A stretch of DNA of 34,081 bases from Acidipropionibacterium jensenii DSM 20535 (GCF_000425285.1 NZ_AUDD01000024.1:1-34081); one strand, 5' to 3'. Shown: positions 24,064 through 31,942, numbered from the stretch's first letter. The notes: generated from the sequence alone by a model not told the origin. Numbers and translations are program-made.

Positions 24064-24969
24064 GTGAGCGAGACGACGAACACCGATCTGGACTCCTGCT
24101 CCCCGCCACCGGCCGACGGATGGGTGGCACTGACCCCTGCCGGACGGGCCGTGGCGCGGGCGGTGGGCCACGACCCGGCCGGAACCCTGCTGGCCAGCGA
24201 CGTGGACGGCACCCTGTCCCCGATCGTCGCCGACCCGACCAGGGCCGCGGTGAGCGAGCGGGCCCGCCGGGCCCTGGCGGGGCTGGACGGACGGGTCGGC
24301 ACCCTGGCGGTGATCACCGGACGTCCGGTCGCCCGGGCGCGGGAGATGGTCGACGTCGACCGGCGCGGCGGACTGGACCATCTGGTGATGCTGGGTCTGT
24401 ACGGGGTCGAGCGCTACGACGTGGGCACCGGGCAGCTGCAGGTCCCCGAGCCTCCCGCCGTGATGGGGCAGGCCCGCCACCGGCTCCAGGAGGCGGTGGA
24501 CCGAGCGGTGGCCGCCGATCCCGCGATGGCCGGGACGATGGTCGAGGACAAGGGCAGCGCGGTGGTGCTGCACACCCGCCGAGCCGTCGAGCACGACCGG
24601 GCCCTGGCGCTGCTGGGGCCGGTGGCCCGCGATCTCGCCGGGGAGCTCGGGCTGGCCGTGGAGGAGGGCCGCGACGTCGTCGAGCTCAAGGCCTGGCAGA
24701 CCACCAAGGGGGACGCCCTGCGCCGGCTGATCGCCGAACGCATGCCCTCGGTGCTGCTGATGTGCGGCGACGACCTCGGCGATCTGCCGGCGATGGCCGT
24801 CGTCGAGGAGTGGATCGGCGAGGGCAGGCCGGGGGCCAGGGTGGTGTCCTGGTCGGCCGAGCAGCCACGGGTGGCACGGTCGGCCGATGTGCTGTGCGAC
24901 GGCCCCGAGGGAGTGGCGGCGTTCCTCGACGAGATCTCCGGACGGATCACCGAGAGTTCCACAATGTGA
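24064..24969 (+). CDS. otsB: Trehalose-6-phosphate phosphatase
   Basis: This HAD-family phosphatase converts trehalose-6-phosphate to trehalose, completing the pathway begun by OtsA. The 301-residue product has motif I LLASDVDGTLSPIV with the nucleophilic and acid Asp pair (about 44-50), motif II VITGRP, the cap-domain MVEDKGSAVVLHTR typical of OtsB, then DVVELKAWQTTKGDALRRLI and motif IV CGDDLGDLPAM. The GTG start at 24064 fits the leaderless -10 box. Both OtsA and OtsB begin with M-S-E-T by chance or by common origin of the divergent region. No anomalies are seen. Confidence 0.94.
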   Translation: MSETTNTDLDSCSPPPADGWVALTPAGRAVARAVGHDPAGTLLASDVDGTLSPIVADPTRAAVSERARRALAGLDGRVGTLAVITGRPVARAREMVDVDRRGGLDHLVMLGLYGVERYDVGTGQLQVPEPPAVMGQARHRLQEAVDRAVAADPAMAGTMVEDKGSAVVLHTRRAVEHDRALALLGPVARDLAGELGLAVEEGRDVVELKAWQTTKGDALRRLIAERMPSVLLMCGDDLGDLPAMAVVEEWIGEGRPGARVVSWSAEQPRVARSADVLCDGPEGVAAFLDEISGRITESSTM

Positions 24970-25007
24970 TATCAAATCTCAGATTCCGGAAGAAAGCGGC
25001 GAGTTTC

Positions 25008-25037
25008 TTGGCAACCCGATGACCCCGTGCCTAAAGT
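25008..25037 (+). promoter_or_regulatory. sigma-70 promoter of the cysK leader
   Basis: TTGGCA (25008-25013), an 18-bp spacer and TAAAGT (25032-25037) give a good promoter starting near 25044. The -35 is overlapped by the inverted repeat AAGAAA/TTTCTT (24990-25009). The palindrome TGATATCA lies at 24967-24974. Either could be an operator, but I recognise no known one. Confidence 0.65.
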
Positions 25038-25043
25038 GAGACC

Positions 25044-25559
25044 AGTGCTCGACGGCCAGTCCTGAGGACCGCGGTGGTCGCAGGGTCGGGAGCACGTCGA
25101 GGAGAGGACAGCCAGGTGGAGACACGGCGCACCGCAGTGATGGCACACGCATCATGCGTGGTCATGATGTCGATGCCGGCCTGCCGAATGCCCTCCTGTC
25201 CGGTGACCAGCAGCTGTTGCCGCTGAACCCGGTCCTGGACCGATGAGGCCACGGGCAACTCATCTGCGAGCGAGCCCCGATCCCGCGCCGATCAGCCCCT
25301 GGTTGACGGTACCCGGATCACCGGCACTCGGCTCCTGGTCGTCTCGTCAGTACTGCAGACGTCTCGTCGGAACCGGCTGGGCCCCGCAGCCCTCGACCCG
25401 GAGGTCCGGACCAGGCCCTCGCGAACCGATGAGGTCCGACCCGGGCGCCCACCAGTCCTCCAGAACCAGCACACCAGCATCATCACCACGTCATCCGTGA
25501 ACACCCAGACAGTCCCCGAACCCCCGGGGACGCACTACCGCAAAGGACAGCAAGAGACC
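25044..25559 (+). promoter_or_regulatory. Long 5' leader of cysK
   Basis: About 515 nt separate the promoter from cysK. Before the leader peptide, CTCGACG (25048-25054) can pair with CGTCGAG (25095-25101), touching the Shine-Dalgarno site. GTGCTC (25045-25050) can pair with GAGCAC (25090-25095), so the two pairings exclude each other. After the peptide come CGGTC-CTG-GACCG (25230-25242), GGCTG/CAGCC near 25375-25392 and the palindrome GGTCCGGACC (25403-25412). No hairpin with a T run is seen, so Rho-dependent attenuation is more likely than intrinsic termination. No known riboswitch or T-box was recognised. Confidence 0.5.
25116..25226 (+). CDS. Cys/Met-rich leader peptide upstream of cysK (putative cysteine attenuator)
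   Basis: GTG at 25116 with the Shine-Dalgarno GGAGAGGA (25101-25108) 7 nt upstream opens a 36-codon ORF ending at TGA 25224-25226. The peptide has Cys at 14, 23, 28, 34 and 35, Met at 9, 17, 18, 20 and 25, and ends SSCCR. Five Cys and five internal Met in 36 residues is far above any other short frame here, and the tandem Cys codons sit two codons before the stop. A ribosome short of Cys-tRNA would stall there and alter folding or Rho access in the 330-nt leader that follows. Poly-Cys leader ORFs acting this way are known in mycobacteria. ATG 25140 is a weaker alternative start with no ribosome site. Confidence 0.75.
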   Translation: METRRTAVMAHASCVVMMSMPACRMPSCPVTSSCCR

Positions 25560-26495
25560 ATGGCCAAGATCGCCAACGACGTCACCGAGCTCATCGGTGG
25601 CACCCCCCTCGTGAGGATCAACAAGCTCTTCCCCGACGCCAAGGCCACCATCCTGGCGAAGCTGGAGTACTTCAACCCCGCCTCCAGCGTCAAGGACCGG
25701 ATCGCCAAGTCGATCGTCGACGCCGCCGAGAAGTCCGGTGAGCTCAAGCCGGGCGGCACCATCGTCGAGGCCACCTCCGGCAACACCGGTATCGGCCTGG
25801 CCCTGGTCGGCGCGGCGCGCGGCTACAAGGTGATCATCACCCTGCCGGAGACGATGTCGAAGGAGCGTCGCTCGCTGCTGCGTCTGCTGGGTGCCGAGCT
25901 CGTCCTCACCCCCGGAGCCGAGGGCGTCCCCGGAGCCAACAAGCGGGCCGCCGAGATCGTCGCCGAGACCCCCGGATCGATCCTCGCCGCGCAGTTCGAC
26001 AACCCCGCCAACCCGGCCATCCACCACGACACCACCGGTGAGGAGATCTGGGAGGACACCGACGGCACCGTCGACATCCTGGTCGCCGGCATCGGCACCG
26101 GCGGCACCATCTCGGGCGCCGGCCGGTACCTCAAGGAGAAGAACCCCCAGATCAAGGCGGTCGGCGCCGAGCCCGCCGAGTCCCCGGTGATCACCAAGGG
26201 CCAGAAGGCCCCCCACAAGATCCAGGGCTGGGGCCCGGGCTTCGTCCCGAAGAACCTCGACAAGTCGATCGTCGACGAGATTCTCCTGGTGCCCGGCGAC
26301 GAGGCCATCGAGCTGGCCCGTCGGGCCGCCTCCGAGGAGGGCATCATCACCGGAATCTCCGGCGGCGGGGCTCTCCAGGCGGCCGCACAGCTGGCCGCCC
26401 GGCCCGAGAACGAGGGCAAGACGATCGTCACGGTGATCGCCGACACCGCCGAGCGCTACGAGTCCACCGACCTGTTCAAGGGCTACCTCGACTGA
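25560..26495 (+). CDS. cysK: Cysteine synthase A (O-acetylserine sulfhydrylase)
   Basis: This PLP enzyme makes cysteine from O-acetylserine and sulfide. The 311-residue product has ELIGGTPLVRINKL, FNPASSVKDRIAKSIV with the PLP lysine near 44, EATSGNTGIGLALVGAARGY for substrate and phosphate binding, AGIGTGGTISGAGRYLKEKN, and ITGISGGGALQAAAQLA. The usual ending with AERYEST is present. ATG 25560 gives the conserved start MAKIANDVTELIGG. An in-frame GTG at 25497 would add 21 non-conserved residues. Expression is probably controlled by the leader peptide at 25116. Only 6 nt separate its stop from the opposing pdxR stop. Confidence 0.96.
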   Translation: MAKIANDVTELIGGTPLVRINKLFPDAKATILAKLEYFNPASSVKDRIAKSIVDAAEKSGELKPGGTIVEATSGNTGIGLALVGAARGYKVIITLPETMSKERRSLLRLLGAELVLTPGAEGVPGANKRAAEIVAETPGSILAAQFDNPANPAIHHDTTGEEIWEDTDGTVDILVAGIGTGGTISGAGRYLKEKNPQIKAVGAEPAESPVITKGQKAPHKIQGWGPGFVPKNLDKSIVDEILLVPGDEAIELARRAASEEGIITGISGGGALQAAAQLAARPENEGKTIVTVIADTAERYESTDLFKGYLD

Positions 26496-26501
26496 ACCCG
26501 C

Positions 26502-27935
26502 TCACACGGGGTCGATCCGGCCCCCGATGATCGACGCCACCCTGCGCAGACTGTGCGCCAGGGTGGCGTCGTCGTGTGCGCCGAACCCCAGCACCAGGCC
26601 GTGCTCGGCGCCGGCGCCTCCCCAGTAGGACGACAGCGGCGTGACACCGACCCCCGCCCGCCGGCAGCACTCGACCAGACCGGTCTCCTCGCCCCGGCAC
26701 ACCAGGACCGCCTGGAGGCCGCCGTTGATCGGTTGCAGGCGCGCCCCGGGCAGATCGCCGAGGGTGTCGATGACCATCTGGCGGCGCCGTCGGTAGATGC
26801 GCCGCATCCGCTGGGTGCGTCGCCGCAGCGCACCGCTGGCCAGGTAGTGCGCCAGGGCGGTCTGCACCAGGGCCCCGACCGGTTGTCCGAGGGCCTGCCG
26901 GCGCCGTCCCACCGGCGCCACCAGGGAGGCCGGCAGGACCAGGTAGCCGCAGGCCACCGATGGGCTCAGCAGTGAGGAGAAGGTTCCCAGCAGCACGGTG
27001 AGATCGGGGGCCATCGCCGCCAGGGCGGGCAGCGGGGACCCGACGTGTCGCAGCTCGGAGTCGAAGTCGTCCTCGATCAGCCAGCTGTGGTGGCCGCTCG
27101 CCCAGGCGGTCAGGGCCACCCGGCGCTCGGCATCGAGGGACCCGCCGTAGGGGTACTGGTGGCTCGGCGTCACCAGGACGGCGTCCAGCCCATCCCCGGG
27201 TCCGTCGGGCAGCGAGTCGGTGCGCAGGCCGTGCGCGTCAGTGGCCAGGTCGACGGTCCGGTGGCCCAGTGCCGGCGGCACCCGGCGCAGGCTGGGATAG
27301 CCCGGCGACTCCACCCCGATCCGCAGCACCGCCCGGTCCGGGGTGGCCCAGGTCCCCAGCACGGTGGCCAGCCCCTCGCGGGCCCCGGCCGTCACCACCA
27401 CCCGGTCCGGGGTGGCGATCAGGCCGCGCATCTGACGCAGGTGCTCGGCGATCTGGCAGCGCAGCTCCCACAGTCCCAGCGGGTCCTCGACCGGTCCCGG
27501 CGGGGAGGACACCGCCTCGCGCCAGGCACCGCGCCACACCGAGTCGGCCAGTGAGGAGGTGTCGGGCTGTCCGGGGCGCAGGTCCAGCAGATGCGGCCGG
27601 TCGGGGACCTCGGCGCCATGCCCGACAGTCCCGGTGCGGACGGTGGACGGCGTCCCGGCGTGCAGCCCGTCGAGACGCCGGTTGACGGAGGTCCCCGAGC
27701 CGTGCGCCGCGACCAGGTACCCCTCGGCCTGGAGCTGGTCGTAGGCCGAGGTCACACACCCCCGGGAGACACCCAGACGGGCCGCCGCCTGCCGGGTGCT
27801 CGGCAGATGGTCACCCGGACGCACGCGGCCCGAGGAGATGAGCGTCCTGATCTGGTCGGCGAGCTGGACCGACAGTGTCCGGGACCCGCCGCGCTCCACC
27901 CTCAGCGGCAGATCGATCACCAGGTCCCGTCTCAC
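26502..27935 (-). CDS. pdxR: PdxR, MocR-type (GntR/aminotransferase-like) regulator of pdxST
   Basis: The 477-residue product has a GntR winged helix (TLSVQLADQIRTLISSGRVR, LPSTRQAAARLGVSRGCVTS, about 15-70) joined to a type-I aminotransferase-like domain (VVVTAGAREGLATVLGTW, PSHQYPYGGSLDAERR, LIEDDFDSELRH). It probably senses pyridoxal phosphate and controls the divergent pdxST. The segment GTFSSLLSPSVACGYLVLP aligns with GTFSKSLIPSLR of GabR, but the PLP-binding Lys is Ser (about residue 321). PLP would then have to bind without a Schiff base, or another ligand is sensed. GTG 27935 is chosen: -10-like CAGACT ends 7 nt upstream (leaderless). Repeats matching PdxR sites lie between it and pdxS. 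Confidence 0.88.
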   Translation of the reverse strand: MRRDLVIDLPLRVERGGSRTLSVQLADQIRTLISSGRVRPGDHLPSTRQAAARLGVSRGCVTSAYDQLQAEGYLVAAHGSGTSVNRRLDGLHAGTPSTVRTGTVGHGAEVPDRPHLLDLRPGQPDTSSLADSVWRGAWREAVSSPPGPVEDPLGLWELRCQIAEHLRQMRGLIATPDRVVVTAGAREGLATVLGTWATPDRAVLRIGVESPGYPSLRRVPPALGHRTVDLATDAHGLRTDSLPDGPGDGLDAVLVTPSHQYPYGGSLDAERRVALTAWASGHHSWLIEDDFDSELRHVGSPLPALAAMAPDLTVLLGTFSSLLSPSVACGYLVLPASLVAPVGRRRQALGQPVGALVQTALAHYLASGALRRRTQRMRRIYRRRRQMVIDTLGDLPGARLQPINGGLQAVLVCRGEETGLVECCRRAGVGVTPLSSYWGGAGAEHGLVLGFGAHDDATLAHSLRRVASIIGGRIDPV

Positions 27936-27941
27936 CCGACC

Positions 27942-28017
27942 AGTCTGACCGGGAGAGTGGACCAGTGCAAGTGGTGCGATTTGGATCTTGGAACAGACCA
28001 CTTTGCAGGACTTGGAT
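27942..28017. promoter_or_regulatory. pdxR-pdxS divergent control region with PdxR-like sites
   Basis: The pdxS promoter is TTGGAA (27988-27993), an 18-bp spacer and TTGGAT (28012-28017), ending 7 nt before ATG 28024 (leaderless). The pdxR -10 is CAGACT on the minus strand (27942-27947). Three AAAGTGG-like sites are present: AGAGTGGACCA (27954-27964), CAAGTGGTGCGA (27968-27979) and, inverted, AAAGTGGTCTG (27994-28004) in the pdxS spacer. The last nearly equals the AAAGTGGWCTA-type PdxR site I recall from Corynebacterium. Confidence 0.7.
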
Positions 28018-28023
28018 GGCCTC

Positions 28024-28932
28024 ATGACAGCTGAGAACACACAGGACGAGGCCCAGACGGGCACCTCCAGGGTCAAGCGCGGACTGGCGGACATGCTCAA
28101 GGGCGGCGTCATCATGGACGTCGTCACCCCTGATCAGGCCCGCATCGCCGAGGACGCCGGGGCGGTGGCCGTGATGGCTCTGGAGCGGGTGCCCGCCGAC
28201 ATCCGGGCCCAGGGCGGGGTGGCCCGGATGAGCGATCCGGACCTCATCGACGGGATCATCGACGCCGTCTCCATCCCGGTGATGGCCAAGGCGCGGATCG
28301 GGCACTTCGTCGAGGCCCAGGTGCTGGCCTCCCTCAAGGTCGACTACATCGACGAGTCCGAGGTGCTCAGCCCCGCCGACTACGCCAATCACATCAATAA
28401 GTGGGACTTCACCGTGCCCTTCGTGTGCGGGGCCACCAACCTGGGGGAGGCGCTGCGCCGAATCACCGAGGGAGCGGCGATGATCCGGTCCAAGGGCGAG
28501 GCGGGCACCGGCGACGTCTCCGAGGCCGTCAAGCACCTGCGGACCATCCGCAGCCAGATCCACAACCTGTCCAGCATGGACGCCGACCAGCTGTACGTCG
28601 CCGCCAAGGAGCTGGCGGCTCCCTACGAGCTGGTGCGCGAGGTGGCGCGCACCGGGGCGCTGCCCGTGGTGCTCTTCGTGGCCGGGGGAGTGGCCACCCC
28701 GGCGGACGCCGCGCTGGTGATGCAGATGGGGGCGGAAGGGGTCTTCGTGGGATCGGGGATCTTCAAGTCCGGCAGTCCCGCCAAACGGGCCGCAGCCATC
28801 GTGAAGGCCACCGCCGCCTTCGATGATCCCGATGTCATCGCCGAGGTCTCCCGGGGGCTCGGCGAGGCGATGGTGGGGATCAACGTCGCCGACGTGCCCG
28901 CCCCGCACCGTCTCGCGGAGCGTGGCTGGTGA
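28024..28932 (+). CDS. pdxS: Pyridoxal 5'-phosphate synthase, synthase subunit
   Basis: PdxS builds PLP from ribose-5-phosphate, glyceraldehyde-3-phosphate and ammonia supplied by PdxT. The 302-residue barrel has [96 protein letters not shown] and [20 protein letters not shown]. The two active-site lysines (in MAKAR and in the later [14 protein letters not shown] region) are present. It is one of the most conserved proteins known and shows no anomaly. ATG 28024 fits the leaderless -10 box; longer frames enter the operator. The pdxT start overlaps the stop by 4 nt. Confidence 0.97.
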   Translation: MTAENTQDEAQTGTSRVKRGLADMLKGGVIMDVVTPDQARIAEDAGAVAVMALERVPADIRAQGGVARMSDPDLIDGIIDAVSIPVMAKARIGHFVEAQVLASLKVDYIDESEVLSPADYANHINKWDFTVPFVCGATNLGEALRRITEGAAMIRSKGEAGTGDVSEAVKHLRTIRSQIHNLSSMDADQLYVAAKELAAPYELVREVARTGALPVVLFVAGGVATPADAALVMQMGAEGVFVGSGIFKSGSPAKRAAAIVKATAAFDDPDVIAEVSRGLGEAMVGINVADVPAPHRLAERGW

Positions 28933-29522
28933 GGGTCGGCGTCCTGGCCCTCCAGGGAGGGGTCGCCGAGCACCGCGAGGCGCTGCACCGGCTCAGCGTC
29001 GAGACCACCCAGGTGCGCAGACCCGCTGATCTGGCGGGTCTGGACGGCATCGTCCTGCCCGGCGGCGAGTCCACCGTCATCGACAAGCTGGCCCGCACAT
29101 TCGGACTGGCCGAACCGCTCAGGGCGGCGATCGCGGCGGGGCTGCCCACCCTGGCCACCTGCGCCGGGCTGATCTACCTGGCCTGCCGGGTTCGAGGGGC
29201 CGCTCCCGGCCAGCAGACCCTGGGGGTGCTGGACATCACCGTGAGGCGCAATGCCTTCGGGACGCAGCTGGACTCCTTCGAGACCCTCCTGTCGGTCGAC
29301 GGGGTCGCCGATCCGGTGCCGGCCACCTTCATCCGGGCCCCGGTCATCACCGAGCTGGGACCCGGTGTGCGTGCCGTGGCCCGACTGGACGAGAGTCGGG
29401 TGGTGGGGGTGCGCCAGGGCGCCGTCACCGGCTACTCCTTCCATCCCGAGGAGAGCACCGATCTGCGGGTGCACCGTGCCTGGATCGACTCCTGGGCGGC
29501 CTCGGGGGAGTTAGCGTCCTGA
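28929..29522 (+). CDS. pdxT: Pyridoxal 5'-phosphate synthase, glutaminase subunit
   Basis: PdxT is a triad glutaminase that feeds ammonia to PdxS. The 197-residue product has [29 protein letters not shown] (oxyanion region), the nucleophile in [30 protein letters not shown] and the His/Glu pair in [11 protein letters not shown]. The GTG start overlaps the pdxS stop (GTGA), showing translational coupling. Length and motifs are normal. Confidence 0.96.
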   Translation: MRVGVLALQGGVAEHREALHRLSVETTQVRRPADLAGLDGIVLPGGESTVIDKLARTFGLAEPLRAAIAAGLPTLATCAGLIYLACRVRGAAPGQQTLGVLDITVRRNAFGTQLDSFETLLSVDGVADPVPATFIRAPVITELGPGVRAVARLDESRVVGVRQGAVTGYSFHPEESTDLRVHRAWIDSWAASGELAS

Positions 29523-29533
29523 GGATGAACCAG

Positions 29534-29539
29534 TAGGGT
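29534..29539 (+). promoter_or_regulatory. -10 box of a leaderless tag transcript
   Basis: TAGGGT ends 8 nt before GTG 29547, and no ribosome-binding site lies between. Confidence 0.5.
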
Positions 29540-29546
29540 GAGGGTC

Positions 29547-30143
29547 GTGGGAAAGGACCTTGTGGTGGGCCCGGACGGGCTGGCTCGACCGGCGTGGGCG
29601 GTGTCCGATCCGCTGCTGCGCGAGTACTACGACTCCGAGTGGGGGTTGCCGGTCCGCGACGAGCGCGGCCTCTTCGAGAGGCTGTCTCTGGAGGCCTTCC
29701 AGTCGGGGCTGTCCTGGCTCACCATCCTCCGCAAGCGCGAGGGGTTCCGGCAGGCCTTCCGCGACTTCCAGCCCGAGGTGGTCTCCCGGTTCGCCGCCGA
29801 TGACGTCGAGCGGTTGATGAACGACTCCGCCATCGTGCGCAACAAGCTCAAGATCACCGCGACCATCGACAACGCGCGAGCGACCATGAGGCTGAGGTCC
29901 GACGGTGGACTTGCCGATCTCATCTGGTCCTTCCGGCCGTCGACCACTCCCGCCCCGCGCACCCTGGCCGAGGTTCCCACCGTCTCGGCGGAGTCGCGCG
30001 CACTGGCCAAGGAGTTGCGGGCCCGGGGATTCAGGTTCGTCGGTCCGACCACGATGTACGCCCTGATGGAGGCGGTCGGCATCGTCGACACCCATCTGGT
30101 CGGATCATGGCGTCGAGGAAGCTCGGGAGTCTGGCCGCAGTGA
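29547..30143 (+). CDS. tag: DNA-3-methyladenine glycosylase I, zinc ligands largely missing
   Basis: Tag excises 3-methyladenine from alkylated DNA. The 198-residue product follows the family along its length: DPLLREYYDSEWGLPV, LSLEAFQSGLSWLTILRKRE with the catalytic Glu at about 49, IVRNKLKITATIDNARA, LADLIWSFRP and ELRARGFRFVGPTTMYALME. In E. coli Tag zinc is held by Cys4, His17, His175 and Cys179. Here these positions are Pro15 (RPAW for RCGW), Tyr28 (YYD for YHD), a kept His (DTHLVG) and Ser, so the zinc snap is absent. GTG 29547 is chosen from the -10 box; an earlier GTG at 29538 overlaps that box. Confidence 0.9.
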   Translation: MGKDLVVGPDGLARPAWAVSDPLLREYYDSEWGLPVRDERGLFERLSLEAFQSGLSWLTILRKREGFRQAFRDFQPEVVSRFAADDVERLMNDSAIVRNKLKITATIDNARATMRLRSDGGLADLIWSFRPSTTPAPRTLAEVPTVSAESRALAKELRARGFRFVGPTTMYALMEAVGIVDTHLVGSWRRGSSGVWPQ

Positions 30144-30162
30144 CCGGACCGGGGCGCCCGCC

Positions 30163-31929
30163 TCAGTGGGTGGTCGACAGGTCGCCCGCCGTGAAACTCA
30201 GCGAGGCCTTGCCGATCGGAGCCTCCATCTGCTTCTGCTGCTCGGGCGGCGCATCGACCACCAGGGCATTGCTGGAGGCCGTGCCCAGGTGGCGTCGCTC
30301 GTAGTACTCCGACCCGTTGGAGCGGTATCCGGAGATCACGTACCAGCGCTTGCCGTGGGCCTTGTAGGTGATGCTCGCCCCGGCATCGCGGTAGCTGTCC
30401 TGGGCCGTCTGGTAGCAGGCGCTGAGGGAGCCGCCGCAGTCTGCCAGGCCGGTGTTGACCCCCAGGCCGCGCATCGTGGCGCGTCCGTCGGGTGAGGTGA
30501 AGGTCACCCCGTCGGCGTCCTCGGTGCCGGACCAGCCGATCGGGGCGGTGAACCCGAAGCCGTAGCGCTGGTTCCGGTAGCTGCTGGTGCCGGCGCTGAC
30601 CAGGCTCGGCGTGGCGGCCGCGGTCGGCGTGCTGGATGGCGTGGAAGTGGTGGGCTGGGCGGGAGCGGTGGACTGGGCGGGTGCCGTCGCGCCGACCGGA
30701 CCGGAGGTCGCGGAAGCCGAGCTGTCGGTGGGAGCGACCACCGCAGCGGCGGTCCCACCCGTTCCGGTGCCGCGCTGGGAGAACAGGTAGCCGCCGGTTG
30801 AGGCGGCGATGACCACCACGGCCAGTGCGCCGACGACCAGACCTCGACGGCGTCGTCGGGATCCCCCGGGGAGTCGAGGGTCGGCCGGCGCCGGGAAGGC
30901 TGCGGCAGCGGGGTACGGGGAACCGGGCGCAACAGCAGGAGCAGCAGAAGGCGCGGCCGGAGGGAACGTGGCCGGAGACGCCGGTCCCGGGACCCACGTC
31001 GGGTCGGGTGCCGGGATCACTGTGGGATCGAGCTGCGGCAGCGGGACGGCGGGCGGGGGAGTGCGCAGCCGGGCCAGGGCGGGAACGGCCGCCAGGACTG
31101 GGCCGGCCGCCGAGAGTGCCGCAGCGACGTCGGCCGCCCGGTAGAGCCGGTCGGTCGGTGACTTGGCAAGCAGCCGTGAGACGATCTGCCACAGTGGTTC
31201 GGGGAACCCGTCGGGGCGCCCGGGGGCGCACTGGCAGTGACCGCGCAGCACGGTCATGGTGGAGCCGGTGGCGAAGGGAGTCACCCCGCAGACCATCTCG
31301 TAGAGCATGATGCCCAGCGAGTACAGGTCCGAGGCCGCGGTGGGGCGATGGCCCTCAATGATCTCGGGAGCCATGTAGTTCGGCGTTCCGACCACGGCGG
31401 TCATGTGGGACAGGTGGGAGGCGTCCTGGAGGAAGGAGACGCCGAAGTCGGTGAGTCTGGCGGACTCGGGAGGGCCGGGCTCGACCAGGACATTCGCCGG
31501 TTTCACATCCCGATGGACGATGCCGTGGGCGTGCACCGCGCCCAGGCCGATGGCGATCTGGCGGCCGAGTTCGGCCGCCTCGCCCGCGGGAAGTGTGCCG
31601 CGACGAGCCAGTAGGCTCTGCAGATCGGTGCCGTCGACGAGGTCCATCACGATGGCCAGGGTCTGCCCCTCGACAACCATGTCGTGGACCCGCACCACAT
31701 GGGGCGAGTCGATTCCCAGGGCGATCGAGCGTTCAGTGACGAAACGCCGGACCAGATCGGGGTCGCTGGCCAGTCCGGGGAGCAGAAGTTTGACTGCGAA
31801 GGCCCGGCCGGAGCGGTCTGTGGCCCGCCAGACCTCCCCCATCGAGCCTGTACCGAGGACCGAGGTGAGGAGGTAGTTGCTGCCGAGGGCCCGACCAGCG
31901 CCCTGCGGCTCACTCTGGTCGTCATTCAC
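30163..31929 (-). CDS. Membrane-anchored serine/threonine protein kinase with extracellular domain
   Basis: This PknB-type kinase has its catalytic domain in the cytoplasm. The 588-residue product has the G-loop GTGSMGEVW (26-34), Lys47, HRDVKPANV (139-147), DFG (161-163), an activation loop with Ser/Thr, APE (187-189) and YSLGIMLYEM. A Pro/Ala linker (290-355) leads to one membrane helix (about 364-383, GLVVGALAVVVIAASTGGYL). Outside the cell come a Ser/Thr/Pro spacer and a compact C-terminal domain from about 450 (RYGFGFTAPIGW, two Cys that can bridge, WYVISGYRSNG) instead of PASTA repeats. GTG 31929 follows a strong TAGAAT -10 (31937-31942), so it is leaderless. It is divergent from an SH3 lipoprotein, which hints at a cell-envelope role. 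Confidence 0.93.
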   Translation of the reverse strand: MNDDQSEPQGAGRALGSNYLLTSVLGTGSMGEVWRATDRSGRAFAVKLLLPGLASDPDLVRRFVTERSIALGIDSPHVVRVHDMVVEGQTLAIVMDLVDGTDLQSLLARRGTLPAGEAAELGRQIAIGLGAVHAHGIVHRDVKPANVLVEPGPPESARLTDFGVSFLQDASHLSHMTAVVGTPNYMAPEIIEGHRPTAASDLYSLGIMLYEMVCGVTPFATGSTMTVLRGHCQCAPGRPDGFPEPLWQIVSRLLAKSPTDRLYRAADVAAALSAAGPVLAAVPALARLRTPPPAVPLPQLDPTVIPAPDPTWVPGPASPATFPPAAPSAAPAVAPGSPYPAAAAFPAPADPRLPGGSRRRRRGLVVGALAVVVIAASTGGYLFSQRGTGTGGTAAAVVAPTDSSASATSGPVGATAPAQSTAPAQPTTSTPSSTPTAAATPSLVSAGTSSYRNQRYGFGFTAPIGWSGTEDADGVTFTSPDGRATMRGLGVNTGLADCGGSLSACYQTAQDSYRDAGASITYKAHGKRWYVISGYRSNGSEYYERRHLGTASSNALVVDAPPEQQKQMEAPIGKASLSFTAGDLSTTH

Positions 31930-31936
31930 GGCCGGG

Positions 31937-31942
31937 ATTCTA
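31937..31942 (-). promoter_or_regulatory. -10 box of the leaderless kinase gene
   Basis: TAGAAT on the minus strand ends 8 nt before the GTG start at 31929. Confidence 0.6.

Noticed and set aside
25044-25130. A T-box or SAM-type riboswitch before cysK (AGGACCGCGG at 25065-25074 recalls the T-box core)
   Set aside because: The order of conserved elements, specifier loop and antiterminator could not be found, and the leader-peptide explanation fits better.
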